Source: Burkholderia cepacia GG4 (GTDB lineage Bacteria > Pseudomonadota > Gammaproteobacteria > Burkholderiales > Burkholderiaceae). Taken from it: a stretch of 64,000 nt of DNA. Where the stretch lies: the NCBI RefSeq assembly GCF_000292915.1, contig NC_018513.1, forward strand, positions 2,790,001-2,854,000. Direction: 5' to 3'. Positions 45,508-54,535 of this stretch are shown one piece after another. The notes under the pieces are model-generated. The model saw nothing but the letters and a program-made list of their open reading frames with translations, was not told the DNA's origin and did not search any database. The translations under genes were made by a program, and so were the position numbers. Within the stretch, counting starts at the first letter, position 1. The number at the start of each line of letters is the position of its first letter.

Positions 45508-46029
45508 TCAGCTGCCGCGGTAGTACGTGTAGTTCCACGGTCCGAACTGCACCGGCAGGTGCAGCCGCTCGACGGCGCTGTTCACGCGAAAGCGCACGGG
45601 AACCTGCGACAGGAACGACGGCGCAGCCACCTGCGCATCCTTCATCCGGAAGTAGTCGTCGACATGCAGCAGCAGCTCGTAGTCGCCCACCTGATACGCA
45701 TCGCCGATCAGCAACGGTTCGTCGCTGCGCCCGTTCCGGTTGATCACGACGCTGCGGATCGGCACGGCCCGGCCGTTCTCGAGCCGCGAGAAGTCGACCT
45801 TCAGGCCGGTCGCGGGCGCACCGTGATAGGTGTCGAGCAGATGAATCGTCAGGCGCGGGCTCGCGCCGTGCAGCGAGATCGGATCCGCCGCCTGTGCGGG
45901 GCGCAGCGCGTCGCCCTGCACCGCCGATGCCGCCGCCGCGTTCGCGCGGCCGGCCAGCAGCATGCCGCCGGCCGCCGCCATCGACGCGATCACGAACTGC
46001 CGGCGATCCGTTTTGATGATGTCGCTCAT
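45508..46029 (-). CDS. 5-hydroxyisourate hydrolase, exported (Tat-type signal)
   Basis: This is a 173-residue transthyretin-like protein. Its N-terminal extension, TDRRQFVIASMAAAGGMLLA, ends in ANA near residue 32. The twin-Arg and the following hydrophobic stretch indicate Tat export. The enzyme core keeps the catalytic pattern: IHLLD with His, RNGR, RLHLPVQFGPW with His, and the final YRGS. It would act in the periplasm on hydroxyisourate. The gene is separated from the MFS gene by only two bases. Confidence 0.88.
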   Translation of the reverse strand: MSDIIKTDRRQFVIASMAAAGGMLLAGRANAAAASAVQGDALRPAQAADPISLHGASPRLTIHLLDTYHGAPATGLKVDFSRLENGRAVPIRSVVINRNGRSDEPLLIGDAYQVGDYELLLHVDDYFRMKDAQVAAPSFLSQVPVRFRVNSAVERLHLPVQFGPWNYTYYRGS

Positions 46030-46031
46030 GT

Positions 46032-47372
46032 TCAGGACTCCTTCGATCGACGTGCATGGACGATGCCGGTGACGACGAGCACGGCGGACAGCAGCTCGAT
46101 CGCGGCAACGAGGTACAGGCCCGGTGCGAGACTGCCGGTCGCGCTCTTGACCAGGCCGAGCACGTACGGCGCGCCGAAGCCGGCCAGGTTCGACACCGAA
46201 TTGATCAACGCGACGCCGATCGCGGCGGCGCTGCCGGCCAGGTACAGGTTCGGCAATTGCCAGAACACGGGGATCGCGCTCATCGTCCCGGCCAGCGCGA
46301 TGATCATCGCGGCGATCGTGAATGCCGGCGCCACGCCGGGCATCCCGAGCAGCACGGCCAGCACCGCCATCGCGAGCGCACCGCAACCGGCCGGCACCGC
46401 GAAGTGCCAGCGCACCTCCTGGTTGCGATCGGAACGCGCGCCGTTCAGGATCATCCCGGCAGCACCGAACACGTAGGCCAGCGCGGCAATCCAGCCGATC
46501 ACCACCGTCGTGCCGAAGCCCGAATCGCGGATGATGGTCGGAATCCAGAACGTCAGCGCGGAGTTCGCGCACAGCAGGCAGAAGAAGATGCCGATCAGCA
46601 GCCACACCTTCGGATTGCGGAACAGCGTGCGCCAGTCGTGCCCGCGCTCGCCGAGGTCGCGCTTGTCCGCGTCCAGCACGTTGCGCACGACCTGCTGCTC
46701 GGCCACCGACAGCCACTTCGCCTGCTCGGGCCGGTCGGTCATGTAGAAGTACGCGACGATGCCGGCCAGCACCGACGGGATGCCCTCGATCACGAACAGC
46801 CATTGCCAGCCGTGGAAGCCGTGCGAGCCGTCGAGCGACGTCATGATGCTGCCGGCCAGCGGGCCGCCGAGCACGCCCGCGATCGCGGACGCCGACATGA
46901 ACGTGCCGAACGCCTTGGCACGCCGCGAGCTCGGATACCAGTAGGTCAGGTAAAGGATGATGCCGGGATAGAAGCCGGCCTCGAACGCGCCGAGCAGGAA
47001 GCGCAGGATGTAGAACTGCGTCGGCGTCTTGATGAACGACTGCAGGATGCAGATGATCCCCCAGCCGATCGTGATGCGCATGATGGTCTTCTTCGCACCG
47101 ATCTTCTGCAGCAGCGCGTTCGACGGCACTTCGAAGAAGAAGTAGCCGAGGAAGAAGATCCCGGCGCCGAGGCCGTAGACGGCCTCGCTGAACTTGAGCG
47201 TATCGAGCATCTGCAGCTTCGCAAAGCCGATGTTCACGCGGTCCAGCCACGCGAGCACCCACAATGCGGACAGGAACGGCAGAAGGCGCCACGACACCTT
47301 GCGATAGACGCGCTCTTCAAGCGTCGGCTCGACCGACGAATAGACTGACGAATGCTGTTCTGTGACGGACAC
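46032..47372 (-). CDS. MFS transporter, ACS (anion:cation symporter) type
   Basis: This 446-residue protein has 12 spans. It begins ERVYRKVSWRLLPFLSALWV with the first-span WLDRVNIGFAKLQML, the ACS-family signature, and GYFFFEVPSNALLQKIGAKK in loop 2-3. The GTG start at 47372 is supported by CAGGAG upstream. It heads the operon with the two hydroxyisourate hydrolases and the deaminase, so urate, allantoin or a related purine product is the likely cargo. Confidence 0.88.
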   Translation of the reverse strand: MSVTEQHSSVYSSVEPTLEERVYRKVSWRLLPFLSALWVLAWLDRVNIGFAKLQMLDTLKFSEAVYGLGAGIFFLGYFFFEVPSNALLQKIGAKKTIMRITIGWGIICILQSFIKTPTQFYILRFLLGAFEAGFYPGIILYLTYWYPSSRRAKAFGTFMSASAIAGVLGGPLAGSIMTSLDGSHGFHGWQWLFVIEGIPSVLAGIVAYFYMTDRPEQAKWLSVAEQQVVRNVLDADKRDLGERGHDWRTLFRNPKVWLLIGIFFCLLCANSALTFWIPTIIRDSGFGTTVVIGWIAALAYVFGAAGMILNGARSDRNQEVRWHFAVPAGCGALAMAVLAVLLGMPGVAPAFTIAAMIIALAGTMSAIPVFWQLPNLYLAGSAAAIGVALINSVSNLAGFGAPYVLGLVKSATGSLAPGLYLVAAIELLSAVLVVTGIVHARRSKES

Positions 47373-47755
47373 CGGTGTCTCCTGAAATAGTTCGGCCTGC
47401 GTGGGCCGGCGACCCCAAACCCTTCGTCCCGCCCCCGCGGCGTGCGGCGCTCCGCTGCCGCACCGGCGACTCGCAAGGTCGTGATCTTGTTGTGAAGCCC
47501 GACCATATAGCAGGGGCCTGCCGGCAGACAGGCGCGGGTTGTTATAGACCCCATAGCAAACGCCGGTGCAGGCCGGTTCCGTACCGCTTCGCGGGGCCCG
47601 TCCCGTCGCATCCGGCGGGCGTCCCGGCAGCTTCGGCAGCGCACGGCACGGCCCGGCGGCCGCGCGCGCCGGCACGATACGCCGCGCGGCGGGCCGTTGA
47701 CGCCGTCCGACACTCGGCGGCAAAGTGGAGCCGGTCAACGAACCCGAACTTCCCC
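47373..47755. other. Divergent regulatory region of the ureide cluster
   Basis: This 383-base spacer between the MFS operon and its LysR regulator has no supported gene. It contains the T-N11-A candidate at 47543-47555 and AT-richer patches around 47480-47560. Confidence 0.55.
47543..47555. promoter_or_regulatory. Candidate LysR T-N11-A site
   Basis: TATAGACCCCATA shows the T-N11-A form with a weak TAT/ATA dyad in the shared spacer of the MFS operon and the LysR gene. Confidence 0.33.
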
Positions 47756-48694
47756 ATGCGCAACGACGATCCACTGGACACCTACCTGCTTCGCGTCCTG
47801 TGCACGCTGGTCGAGGAACGCAGCGTGTCGCGCACGGCGATCCGCCTGAACCAGTCGCAACCGGCACTCAGCAGCGCGCTGAAGCGCCTGAGAAAGCTGT
47901 TCGACGATCCGCTGCTCACGCGCGAGAAGAACGAGATGGTGCCCACCGAGCGCGCGCTGCAGCTCACGCAGGACGCGCGGGTCGCACTCAATGCACTCGA
48001 GAAGATGTTCAGCGCCGACGACGCGTTCGACCCGCAGCGCTCCGAACGCACGTTCACGATCGCGATGCCCGACTACCTCGCACCGCCGTTCTTCGCGGAC
48101 CTGGCCCGGCGCTTCCGCCAGCACGCGCCGAATTCGAAGCTCGTGACGCTGCCGATGGGCGCCGAGTACGACTACGAGAAGGCGCTGGCGGAAGGACACG
48201 TCGACGTGGTGCTCGGCAACTGGCCGACGCCGCCCGAACACCTGCACATGAACGTGCTGCTCGAAGACGAAGTCGTGTGCCTGATGTCGAAGGACAATCC
48301 GCTCGCGAAGCCCGGCCGGCTCACCGCGGAAAGCTATATCGACGCGTCGCACCTGGTGCCGCTGCCCTATTCGAGCTCGCAGCGCGGCGTGGTGGAGAGT
48401 TCGCTCGCGACGTTGCGCCTGAGCCGCGGCAGGCAGATGTCCTGCCCGTATTTCAGTCTCGCGCCGTATCTGGTGAGCGAGTCCGACCTGATCCTGACGA
48501 CCGCGCGGCATTTCGCGGCCTACTATGCGCGCCGCCTGCCGCTGCTGATCCGCCCGGCGCCGTTCAACTTTCCGCTGATGCGCTTCTACGTGCTCTGGCA
48601 TCCGAACAAGCATCGCTCGAAGGCGCATGCGTGGCTGCGAGGGTTGCTGTCGGACAGCGGCGAGCGGCTGAAGTCGATTGCCGATACCGCATGA
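47756..48694 (+). CDS. LysR-family regulator of the ureide cluster
   Basis: This is a 312-residue LysR regulator. It shows LLRVLCTLVEERSVSRTAIRLN and QSQPALSSALKRLRKLFDDPLLTRE, the DNA-binding block of the NodD/PcpR-like branch with the extended DPLLTR. An effector domain follows. It is divergent from the MFS/HiuH operon and 157 bases ahead of uraD. A purine intermediate is a likely effector. The start at 47756 gives the normal N-terminus. Confidence 0.9.
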   Translation: MRNDDPLDTYLLRVLCTLVEERSVSRTAIRLNQSQPALSSALKRLRKLFDDPLLTREKNEMVPTERALQLTQDARVALNALEKMFSADDAFDPQRSERTFTIAMPDYLAPPFFADLARRFRQHAPNSKLVTLPMGAEYDYEKALAEGHVDVVLGNWPTPPEHLHMNVLLEDEVVCLMSKDNPLAKPGRLTAESYIDASHLVPLPYSSSQRGVVESSLATLRLSRGRQMSCPYFSLAPYLVSESDLILTTARHFAAYYARRLPLLIRPAPFNFPLMRFYVLWHPNKHRSKAHAWLRGLLSDSGERLKSIADTA

Positions 48695-48851
48695 CGTGCA
48701 TGACATACAGGCCGCGCGGACCCGCCACGGCCGGAATGCGCGGCGAATGCATCGACTGGTATACGGCCAATAGGACTTGCCCCCTTCTGGTTGCGCCGGC
48801 CCGATTCCTATACTCGGAACCTCCATTCCCGCTCCAAGGTTCCGACTGACG

Positions 48852-49379
48852 ATGCCCTCGACCCCACTCGACACCCCCAATCTCGCCGCCATCAACACGA
48901 TGGCGAAGGACCAGTTCGTCCAAGCCCTCGGCGACATCTTCGAACATTCGCCGGACGTCGCCGAGGACGCGTGGAACGCGCGCCCGTTCGCTTCCGTCGA
49001 TGCGCTGCACGACGCGATGATGGCGAGCATCCGCGGGCGCGGCCTCGACGCGAGAAAGGCATTCTTCGATCGCCACCCGGAACTGTCCGCGCAGGCGGTG
49101 CGCGGCGGCGGGCTGACCGATGCGTCGGTCAGCGAGCAGACGAGCGCCGGCCTCGACGCGCTGACCGACGCCGAGGAAACCCGCCTGCAGCAGATGAACC
49201 GGCAGTATCGCGAGCAGCACGGCTTCCCGTTCATCATCTGCGTACGCCACTACACGAAGGCCGGGATCTTCTTCGAACTGGAAAGCCGCGTGTCGCGCGA
49301 CACCGCGTTCGAGCTCGACTACGCGCTGAACCAGATCAAGGCGATCACGCGTCGCCGGCTCGACCTGCGGGTCGGCTGA
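48852..49379 (+). CDS. uraD: 2-oxo-4-hydroxy-4-carboxy-5-ureidoimidazoline decarboxylase
   Basis: This is a 175-residue helical enzyme acting after HiuH to give (S)-allantoin. It shows FVQALGDIFEHSPDVAEDAW near residue 22, and FDRHPELS near 72 with the catalytic His. The C-terminal HGFPFIICVRHYTKAGIFFEL is the OHCU decarboxylase signature. The start at 48852 is the first ATG. Urate oxidase itself is not in the window, so the first step must be encoded elsewhere or be different. Confidence 0.93.
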   Translation: MPSTPLDTPNLAAINTMAKDQFVQALGDIFEHSPDVAEDAWNARPFASVDALHDAMMASIRGRGLDARKAFFDRHPELSAQAVRGGGLTDASVSEQTSAGLDALTDAEETRLQQMNRQYREQHGFPFIICVRHYTKAGIFFELESRVSRDTAFELDYALNQIKAITRRRLDLRVG

Positions 49380-49487
49380 AGCGCGCGGCCGCCGCAGTGC
49401 CGCAACCCGGGGCCGCGGCGGGGTTCGCGCCGGCCCCGGCGTCATATGTCCCTCCCAAACCGGCACGCCGCGGCGCCGGCCTCGACC

Positions 49488-49516
49488 TTGCCAGTCGGGT
49501 CAAACCAGTCCATAAT
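49488..49516 (+). promoter_or_regulatory. Sigma-70 promoter upstream of trmB
   Basis: TTGCCA (49488-49493) and CATAAT (49511-49516) have a 17-base spacer. Transcription would begin near 49523. Confidence 0.6.
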
Positions 49517-49522
49517 CCGGCT

Positions 49523-49636
49523 CTTTCCGGTTTGCCGAACGGGAAATCCTTCAGGATCAACGGCTTGACGGCTCTCGCCGCGCCCGTCCACGTTCCGCAA
49601 CCGCGCGCCAGCCGCCTCGTCGAAGGCGGCTTTTTT
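49523..49636 (+). ncRNA. Candidate small RNA or attenuated leader upstream of trmB
   Basis: A promoter at 49488-49516 and a terminator at 49610-49636 would bound a transcript of about 114 bases with no good open frame. It could be a stand-alone small RNA or a trmB leader in which the terminator works as an attenuator. This is inference; expression has not been seen. Confidence 0.4.
49610..49636 (+). terminator. Intrinsic terminator or attenuator ahead of trmB
   Basis: AGCCGCCT (49610-49617) pairs with AGGCGGCT (49624-49631), followed by six T, 65 bases before the trmB start. Confidence 0.8.
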
Positions 49637-49701
49637 GTACCGCGCCGGCGCGTCCCGCGCGCCCGATGCCCGCGCCCGAACCGAGCCTTTCTCTGTCACC
49701 G

Positions 49702-50469
49702 ATGATGCACGACGATCCGAACGAAGCCGGCCTGCCGCCGGACGATGCCGCCCTTCCCGACGAAGCCGCCGACGGCGCCGACGAAGTCAACCCGCTGCAC
49801 CGCCGCCGCATCCGCAGCTTCGTGACGCGCGCCGGCCGCGTGTCGACCGGCCAGCGCCGCGCGCTCGACGATCTCGGCCCGCGCTTCGTCGTCCCGTACG
49901 CAGCGGAACTGCCCGACTGGGACGCCGTGTTCGGCCGCAGCGCGCCGCGCATCCTGGAGATCGGCTTCGGGATGGGCGCATCGACCGCGGAAATCGCCGC
50001 CCACCGCCCGGGCGACGACTTCCTCGGCGTCGAAGTGCACGAGCCGGGGGTCGGCGCGCTGCTGAAGCTGATCGGCGAGCAGGACCTGCCGAACATCCGC
50101 ATCATCCAGCACGATGCGGTCGAGGTGCTCGAGCACATGCTCGCGCCGGAAAGCCTCGACGGCGTGCACATCTTCTTCCCGGATCCGTGGCACAAGGCGC
50201 GCCACCACAAGCGCCGGCTGATCCAGCCGCCGCTCGTCGCGCACCTCGCGTCGCGCCTGAAGCCCGGCGCGTACCTGCATTGCGCGACCGACTGGCAGAA
50301 CTACGCGGAACAGATGCTGGAAGTGCTCGGCGCCGAACCGACGCTCGAAAACACGGCCGCCGACTACGCGCCGCGTCCCGACTACCGCCCGGTCACGAAG
50401 TTCGAACGACGCGGGCTGCGGCTCGGCCACGGCGTATGGGACCTGGTGTTCCGCAAGCGCGCCGGCTAA
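49702..50469 (+). CDS. trmB: tRNA (guanine-N7)-methyltransferase
   Basis: This 255-residue SAM-dependent enzyme methylates G46 of tRNA. It shows [15 protein letters not shown] near residue 91, [13 protein letters not shown] near 112, and [15 protein letters not shown] near 155, all TrmB signatures. The acidic N-terminal tail of about 35 residues is variable. Start 49702 or the adjacent ATG at 49705 are equally possible. Confidence 0.95.
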   Translation: MMHDDPNEAGLPPDDAALPDEAADGADEVNPLHRRRIRSFVTRAGRVSTGQRRALDDLGPRFVVPYAAELPDWDAVFGRSAPRILEIGFGMGASTAEIAAHRPGDDFLGVEVHEPGVGALLKLIGEQDLPNIRIIQHDAVEVLEHMLAPESLDGVHIFFPDPWHKARHHKRRLIQPPLVAHLASRLKPGAYLHCATDWQNYAEQMLEVLGAEPTLENTAADYAPRPDYRPVTKFERRGLRLGHGVWDLVFRKRAG

Positions 50470-50512
50470 GCACGCTGCACGGCGGCGCACTGCACGCGCC
50501 GCCGCGCAACGG

Positions 50513-50549
50513 AAAACGGCCCGACCGGCATGTGCCGATCGGGCCGTTT
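50513..50549. terminator. Bidirectional intrinsic terminator
   Basis: AAAACGGCCCGA (50513-50524) pairs with TCGGGCCGTTT (50539-50549) around an inner CCGGCA/TGCCGA region. It lies between trmB and the convergent uppP. Confidence 0.88.
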
Positions 50550-50582
50550 GTCATGGGAAGCGCCCCTGCCCCCGCGCCGGCA

Positions 50583-51413
50583 TCACGCCCAGTTCAGCCA
50601 CCCGCTGTAACCCACGAGCAGCACGAACAAGCCGAACACGATCCGGTACCACGCGAACACGGTGAAGTCGTGCGTCGCGACGAAGCGCAGCAGCCAGCGC
50701 ACGCATACGAACGCACTGATGAACGCGGCGACGAGCCCGAGCGCAAACAGGCCGAGCGAATCGACCGTGAACGCCTGCCAATCCTTGACGGTTTCATAGA
50801 GCGTCGCGCCGAAGATGATCGGAATCGCGAGGAAGAACGAGAATTCGGTCGCGACGCGCCGGTCGAGGCCGAACAGCATCCCGCCGATGATCGTCGAGCC
50901 CGAGCGCGACATGCCGGGCACCAGCGCGAAACATTGCGCGATGCCGACCTTCAGCGCATCGAGCGGGGTAAGCTCATCGACCGACTGGACGCGCGGCGGC
51001 TCGCTGCGCTCGCGCTGCCGCGCCTCGGCCCACAGGATGATCGCGCCGCCGACGACGAGCGCGAACGCGACCGGCACCGGCGCGAACAACACGGCCTTGA
51101 TCTTCTTCTCCAGCAGCAGGCCGAGCGCGATCGCGGGAATCGTCGCGATCACGACGTTCAGCGTGAAGCGCCGCGCGTCGGGCCGGCTGGGCAGCCCGGA
51201 CACGATGGACACGATCCGTTGCCGGTATTCCCAGCAGACCGCGAGGATCGCGCCGAACTGAATCACGACATCGAAGGTCTTTGCGTGCGCATCGTTGAAA
51301 TTCAGGAAGCTGCCCGCAACGATCAGGTGACCGGTGCTCGACACCGGGAGAAATTCCGTCAGCCCCTCGACGACGCCGAGGATCAATGCCTTGCAGATCA
51401 GGATCCAGTCCAT
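50583..51413 (-). CDS. uppP: Undecaprenyl-diphosphate phosphatase
   Basis: This 276-residue membrane enzyme recycles the lipid carrier for peptidoglycan and other polymers and underlies basal bacitracin resistance. It shows [21 protein letters not shown] near residue 10-30 and [21 protein letters not shown] near 170-190, the two BacA active-site blocks. The start at 51413 ([13 protein letters not shown]) was preferred; 51452 would add 13 atypical residues. Confidence 0.95.
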   Translation of the reverse strand: MDWILICKALILGVVEGLTEFLPVSSTGHLIVAGSFLNFNDAHAKTFDVVIQFGAILAVCWEYRQRIVSIVSGLPSRPDARRFTLNVVIATIPAIALGLLLEKKIKAVLFAPVPVAFALVVGGAIILWAEARQRERSEPPRVQSVDELTPLDALKVGIAQCFALVPGMSRSGSTIIGGMLFGLDRRVATEFSFFLAIPIIFGATLYETVKDWQAFTVDSLGLFALGLVAAFISAFVCVRWLLRFVATHDFTVFAWYRIVFGLFVLLVGYSGWLNWA

Positions 51414-51491
51414 CCGTGGCCCAACTCCGAAGTAGTCGAATGAAAGGGCCACGTTGCCGCCGCGGCCCGCCCGGCCGCGCGCGGTGCACCG

Positions 51492-52073
51492 TCACTTTTC
51501 GACGATCGCCACGCGTATGCCGTTTGTAAGAATCGTAATTGTACCGGGTTCGTAGTTCACCCCGGCAAATTGCAGTTGTTCGGGCTTGAACGTATAGATC
51601 GGATAGTTGGTCAGCACCTGCGTCGCGAGCAGGCCGGCGGCCGCGCCGACCTGTTGCGCATACAGCTGCGCGTCGCCGTCGAGCACGAGGCTGTCGACGG
51701 CCGGCGCCTTCAGCACGACCGAGCGGCTCGGCGCGTCGTACGCGAGCTGGCCCGACACGGTGAACTTGCCGCTCACGGGCTCGCGCAGGAACGGGCTCGC
51801 GAAATGCGCGTCGAGCTGCACGGCGACGCGGTTCTGGTCAGGCAGCAGGTTGACCGCCGGATTCGCGAGCGATACGTCGACGACCTGCGCGACCGTCTTC
51901 TGGTACGGGAACTTGCGCGCGACGGCTTTCTGGACGTCGCCGCGCGAGAACGTGTAGTGATCGGGGATGAACGGAAACGTCGACGCGCAGGCGGCGAGCG
52001 ATACCGACACGCCGATGGCGCCGGCGCAGGCGGCGAGGAAACGGCGCCGGCCGGGCGTGCAAGATGCGGTCAT
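51492..52073 (-). CDS. DUF1439-type lipoprotein
   Basis: This is a 193-residue protein with a lipoprotein signal. RRRFLAACAGAIGVSVSLAAC places the lipobox Cys at about residue 29, preceded by a twin-Arg. The mature part is beta-rich (FSRGDVQKAVARKFPY, NYPIYTFKPEQLQ), the DUF1439 pattern of outer-membrane-associated lipoproteins of the YceB type. Function is unknown. The same strand carries uppP after 78 bases. Confidence 0.82.
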   Translation of the reverse strand: MTASCTPGRRRFLAACAGAIGVSVSLAACASTFPFIPDHYTFSRGDVQKAVARKFPYQKTVAQVVDVSLANPAVNLLPDQNRVAVQLDAHFASPFLREPVSGKFTVSGQLAYDAPSRSVVLKAPAVDSLVLDGDAQLYAQQVGAAAGLLATQVLTNYPIYTFKPEQLQFAGVNYEPGTITILTNGIRVAIVEK

Positions 52074-52219
52074 GCTGAACAATCTCCTGTATCGGGCGGA
52101 ACGGCAGCCTGGCGATCGGCTCCGGCCCAGGTCGGCCAATGGACGGAGGTTAGTGCCGCGGCGCACGCCGCCGGTTCCATGCGTCGCAGCGCGTGCGCCG
52201 GCCGGTGCGCGGCAGCGCG

Positions 52220-52537
52220 TTACCGCGCCGAGCCGGCGCGGGGCGACGGCTGCGTCGCGACCTCGAGGCGCGTCAGCCACGCCAGTGCGTCGTCGCGCGA
52301 CGCCCCGCACATCTCCGCGGACGGCTGCAGCCCCGAACAGCACGCGGGGCGCTCGGGGCGGCCGAAGATCCGGCAGCGCAGGTCGTCGCCGAGCTGAATG
52401 CAGCGCACACCGGCCGGCTTGCCGTCGGGCATCCCCGGAATCGGACTGGAAATCGACGGCGCGATGCAGCACGCACCGCAGCCCTCACGACACGCATGCG
52501 GCGGCGGGACTTCGGCGGGTGCCGGGCGGACAGGCAT
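52220..52537 (-). CDS. YkgJ-family cysteine-cluster protein
   Basis: This is a 105-residue protein. Its cysteines, [26 protein letters not shown] and later CGAS, are spaced as in the YkgJ (CxxCxxCC) family. It probably binds zinc or an Fe-S cluster. No function is known for most members. The start at 52537 gives a compact protein; upstream frame residues are not typical. Confidence 0.8.
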   Translation of the reverse strand: MPVRPAPAEVPPPHACREGCGACCIAPSISSPIPGMPDGKPAGVRCIQLGDDLRCRIFGRPERPACCSGLQPSAEMCGASRDDALAWLTRLEVATQPSPRAGSAR

Positions 52538-52709
52538 TTCGACGGACACTCGACTCTCTCGAACGGACAACAAAAAACGGTGCGGCAACCGGACGCGGCG
52601 TCCGGCAGCTCACTGCGCATTGTGCCACCACCGGCTGCGACGTTATTACACAATGCAGCCGAAACGCACGTTTATATACTCGAAAGCATCTAAAAAGCGC
52701 GAGACCATC

Positions 52710-54101
52710 ATGAATTCCGGTTCTGCCGACACCCTGTTCCGTCCCGATTTGCTCGCGAAGTACGGCGCGAACGGGCCGCGCTATACGTCCTACCCCACCG
52801 CGCTGCAGTTCCGCGACGATTTCGATCCGGCCGACTACGTGCGTGCGGCGAGCGATCCCGGCGCGTCGTCGAGCGAGCTGTCGCTGTACTTCCACATCCC
52901 GTTCTGCAACACGGCCTGCTTCTATTGCGGCTGCAACAAGATCGCGACCAACAACCACCGCCGCGCGCGCCCGTATCTCGAGCAGTTGAAGCGCGAGCTG
53001 GCGCTGCAGGCCACGCTGTTCGATCCCGCGCGCCCGGTCACGCAGCTCCATTGGGGCGGCGGCACGCCGACCTTCCTGTCCGACGGCGAAACGGCCGAGC
53101 TGATGGCGGCCACCCGCGAGCATTTCGCGCTCGCGCCGGACGCCGATGCCGAATCCTCGATCGAGATCGACCCGCGCACGGTCACACCGGCGACGCTCGT
53201 CCACCTGCGCAACATCGGCTTCAACCGGCTGAGCCTCGGCGTGCAGGATTTCGATCCGGTCGTGCAGCAGGCGATCAACCGGATCCAGCCGCTCGCGATG
53301 ACGGCCGACCTGCTCTCCGCCGCGCGCACGACGGGCTTCCATTCGGTCAGCGTCGACCTGATCTACGGGCTGCCGCACCAGACCATCGCCGTGTTCGCGC
53401 GCACGCTCGAGACGATCATCGAGCTCGCGCCCGACCGGCTGTCGGTGTTCGGCTACGCGCACATGCCGCACCTGTTCAAGATGCAGCGGCAGATCGACGA
53501 TGCGACGCTGCCGCCGCCCGCAACGCGCATCGCGCTGCTCGGCCTCGCGATCGACATGCTGACGTCGGCCGGCTACGTGTACATCGGGATGGATCACTTC
53601 GCGCGGCCGTCCGACGAACTCGTGCGCGCGCAGCGCAACGGCACGCTGCAGCGCAATTTCCAGGGCTACAGCACGCGCGCGGATACCGACCTGGTCGGCT
53701 TCGGCGTGTCGTCGATCGGCAAGGTCGGCGACGTCTATGCGCAAAACGCGAAGGACTTGCCGGCCTATGGCACCGCGCTCGACGCTGGCCGGCTGCCGAT
53801 CGCGCGCGGCGTGCGGCTCACGCCCGACGACCGGCTGCGCCGCGACGTGATCACGCAACTGATGTGCAACCTCGAACTGCCGTTCTCGCATATCGAGGCC
53901 GCGCACGGGATCCGCTTCGCCGATCACTTCGCGCGCGAGCTCGACGCGCTGCGCGGGTTCGAGCAAGACGGGCTGCTGACCGTCGCCGGCGACCGCCTGA
54001 CGATCCACCCGGCCGGCCGGATGGTCGTGCGCAACATCGCGATGGCGTTCGACGCCTACCTCGGCCAGACGCCGCAGCAACGCTACTCGCGCACCGTCTG
54101 A
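52710..54101 (+). CDS. hemN: Oxygen-independent coproporphyrinogen III oxidase
   Basis: This is a 463-residue radical-SAM enzyme that makes protoporphyrinogen IX without oxygen. The iron-sulfur motif is CNTACFYCGC near residues 67-76. The N-terminal GPRYTSYPTALQF, LHWGGGTPTF near 112, and the C-terminal HemN domain identify it as HemN rather than the heme chaperone HemW. The start at 52710 is the typical N-terminus. No FNR-type site was seen upstream. Confidence 0.93.
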   Translation: MNSGSADTLFRPDLLAKYGANGPRYTSYPTALQFRDDFDPADYVRAASDPGASSSELSLYFHIPFCNTACFYCGCNKIATNNHRRARPYLEQLKRELALQATLFDPARPVTQLHWGGGTPTFLSDGETAELMAATREHFALAPDADAESSIEIDPRTVTPATLVHLRNIGFNRLSLGVQDFDPVVQQAINRIQPLAMTADLLSAARTTGFHSVSVDLIYGLPHQTIAVFARTLETIIELAPDRLSVFGYAHMPHLFKMQRQIDDATLPPPATRIALLGLAIDMLTSAGYVYIGMDHFARPSDELVRAQRNGTLQRNFQGYSTRADTDLVGFGVSSIGKVGDVYAQNAKDLPAYGTALDAGRLPIARGVRLTPDDRLRRDVITQLMCNLELPFSHIEAAHGIRFADHFARELDALRGFEQDGLLTVAGDRLTIHPAGRMVVRNIAMAFDAYLGQTPQQRYSRTV

Positions 54102-54173
54102 CGCCGCGCGGCCGCATGCGGGCGGCCGGTTTGATAAAGTAAGGGGCTTAACGCCCCTGCAAGCACCCGCACG

Positions 54174-54431
54174 ATGCGCACCACCAAAGCAACCAACGCG
54201 GTCGAACGCCTGAAGACCCGCTCCGGCAACCCGCAGTTCGCGGCCGTCGCGATGGCGGGCGGCCTGTTCTATCTGGTCGACCGCTCGGGCGGCACCGCCG
54301 AGAAGCGCTGCGAGCCGCTGCCGCTCGACGAATTCGTCAAGTTCGTCGACGAATTCGGCCCCAAAAAGCCGCGCAAGGCGAGCAAGCTCGACCTCGCGTT
54401 CGAGGCGCAGATCAAGAAGAGCAAGGGGTAA
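54174..54431 (+). CDS. Small conserved hypothetical protein
   Basis: This is an 85-residue basic protein, MRTTKATNAVERLKTRSGNP, ending in FEAQIKKSKG, with a short hydrophobic middle (VAMAGGLFYLVD). No family was recognised. It lies between hemN and pcm in the same direction and keeps good coding bias. Function is unknown. Confidence 0.65.
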   Translation: MRTTKATNAVERLKTRSGNPQFAAVAMAGGLFYLVDRSGGTAEKRCEPLPLDEFVKFVDEFGPKKPRKASKLDLAFEAQIKKSKG

Positions 54432-54477
54432 AGGTCTGTTGCAGGCCGTCTGAAGGCTTCGCCGCCGCCCCGTTTGG

Positions 54478-54483
54478 TACAAT
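54478..54483 (+). promoter_or_regulatory. Probable -10 element of pcm
   Basis: TACAAT stands 52 bases before the pcm start. No clear -35 is present. Confidence 0.3.
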
Positions 54484-54535
54484 CACGAAGTTTCTCTATC
54501 CCCGCTGATGGCCGACCAGGCTGCGTGACCACACC

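Larger units (their letters stand above)
49380..49701. other. Intergenic region between uraD and trmB
   Basis: This 322-base spacer contains a well-spaced sigma-70 promoter (49488-49516) and an intrinsic terminator (49610-49636) before trmB. It also holds a short dyad ATCCT-TC-AGGAT near 49546-49557. No protein gene is supported. Confidence 0.65.

Noticed and set aside
52538..52709. FNR box controlling hemN
   Set aside because: No TTGAT-N4-ATCAA-like dyad is present in the spacer.
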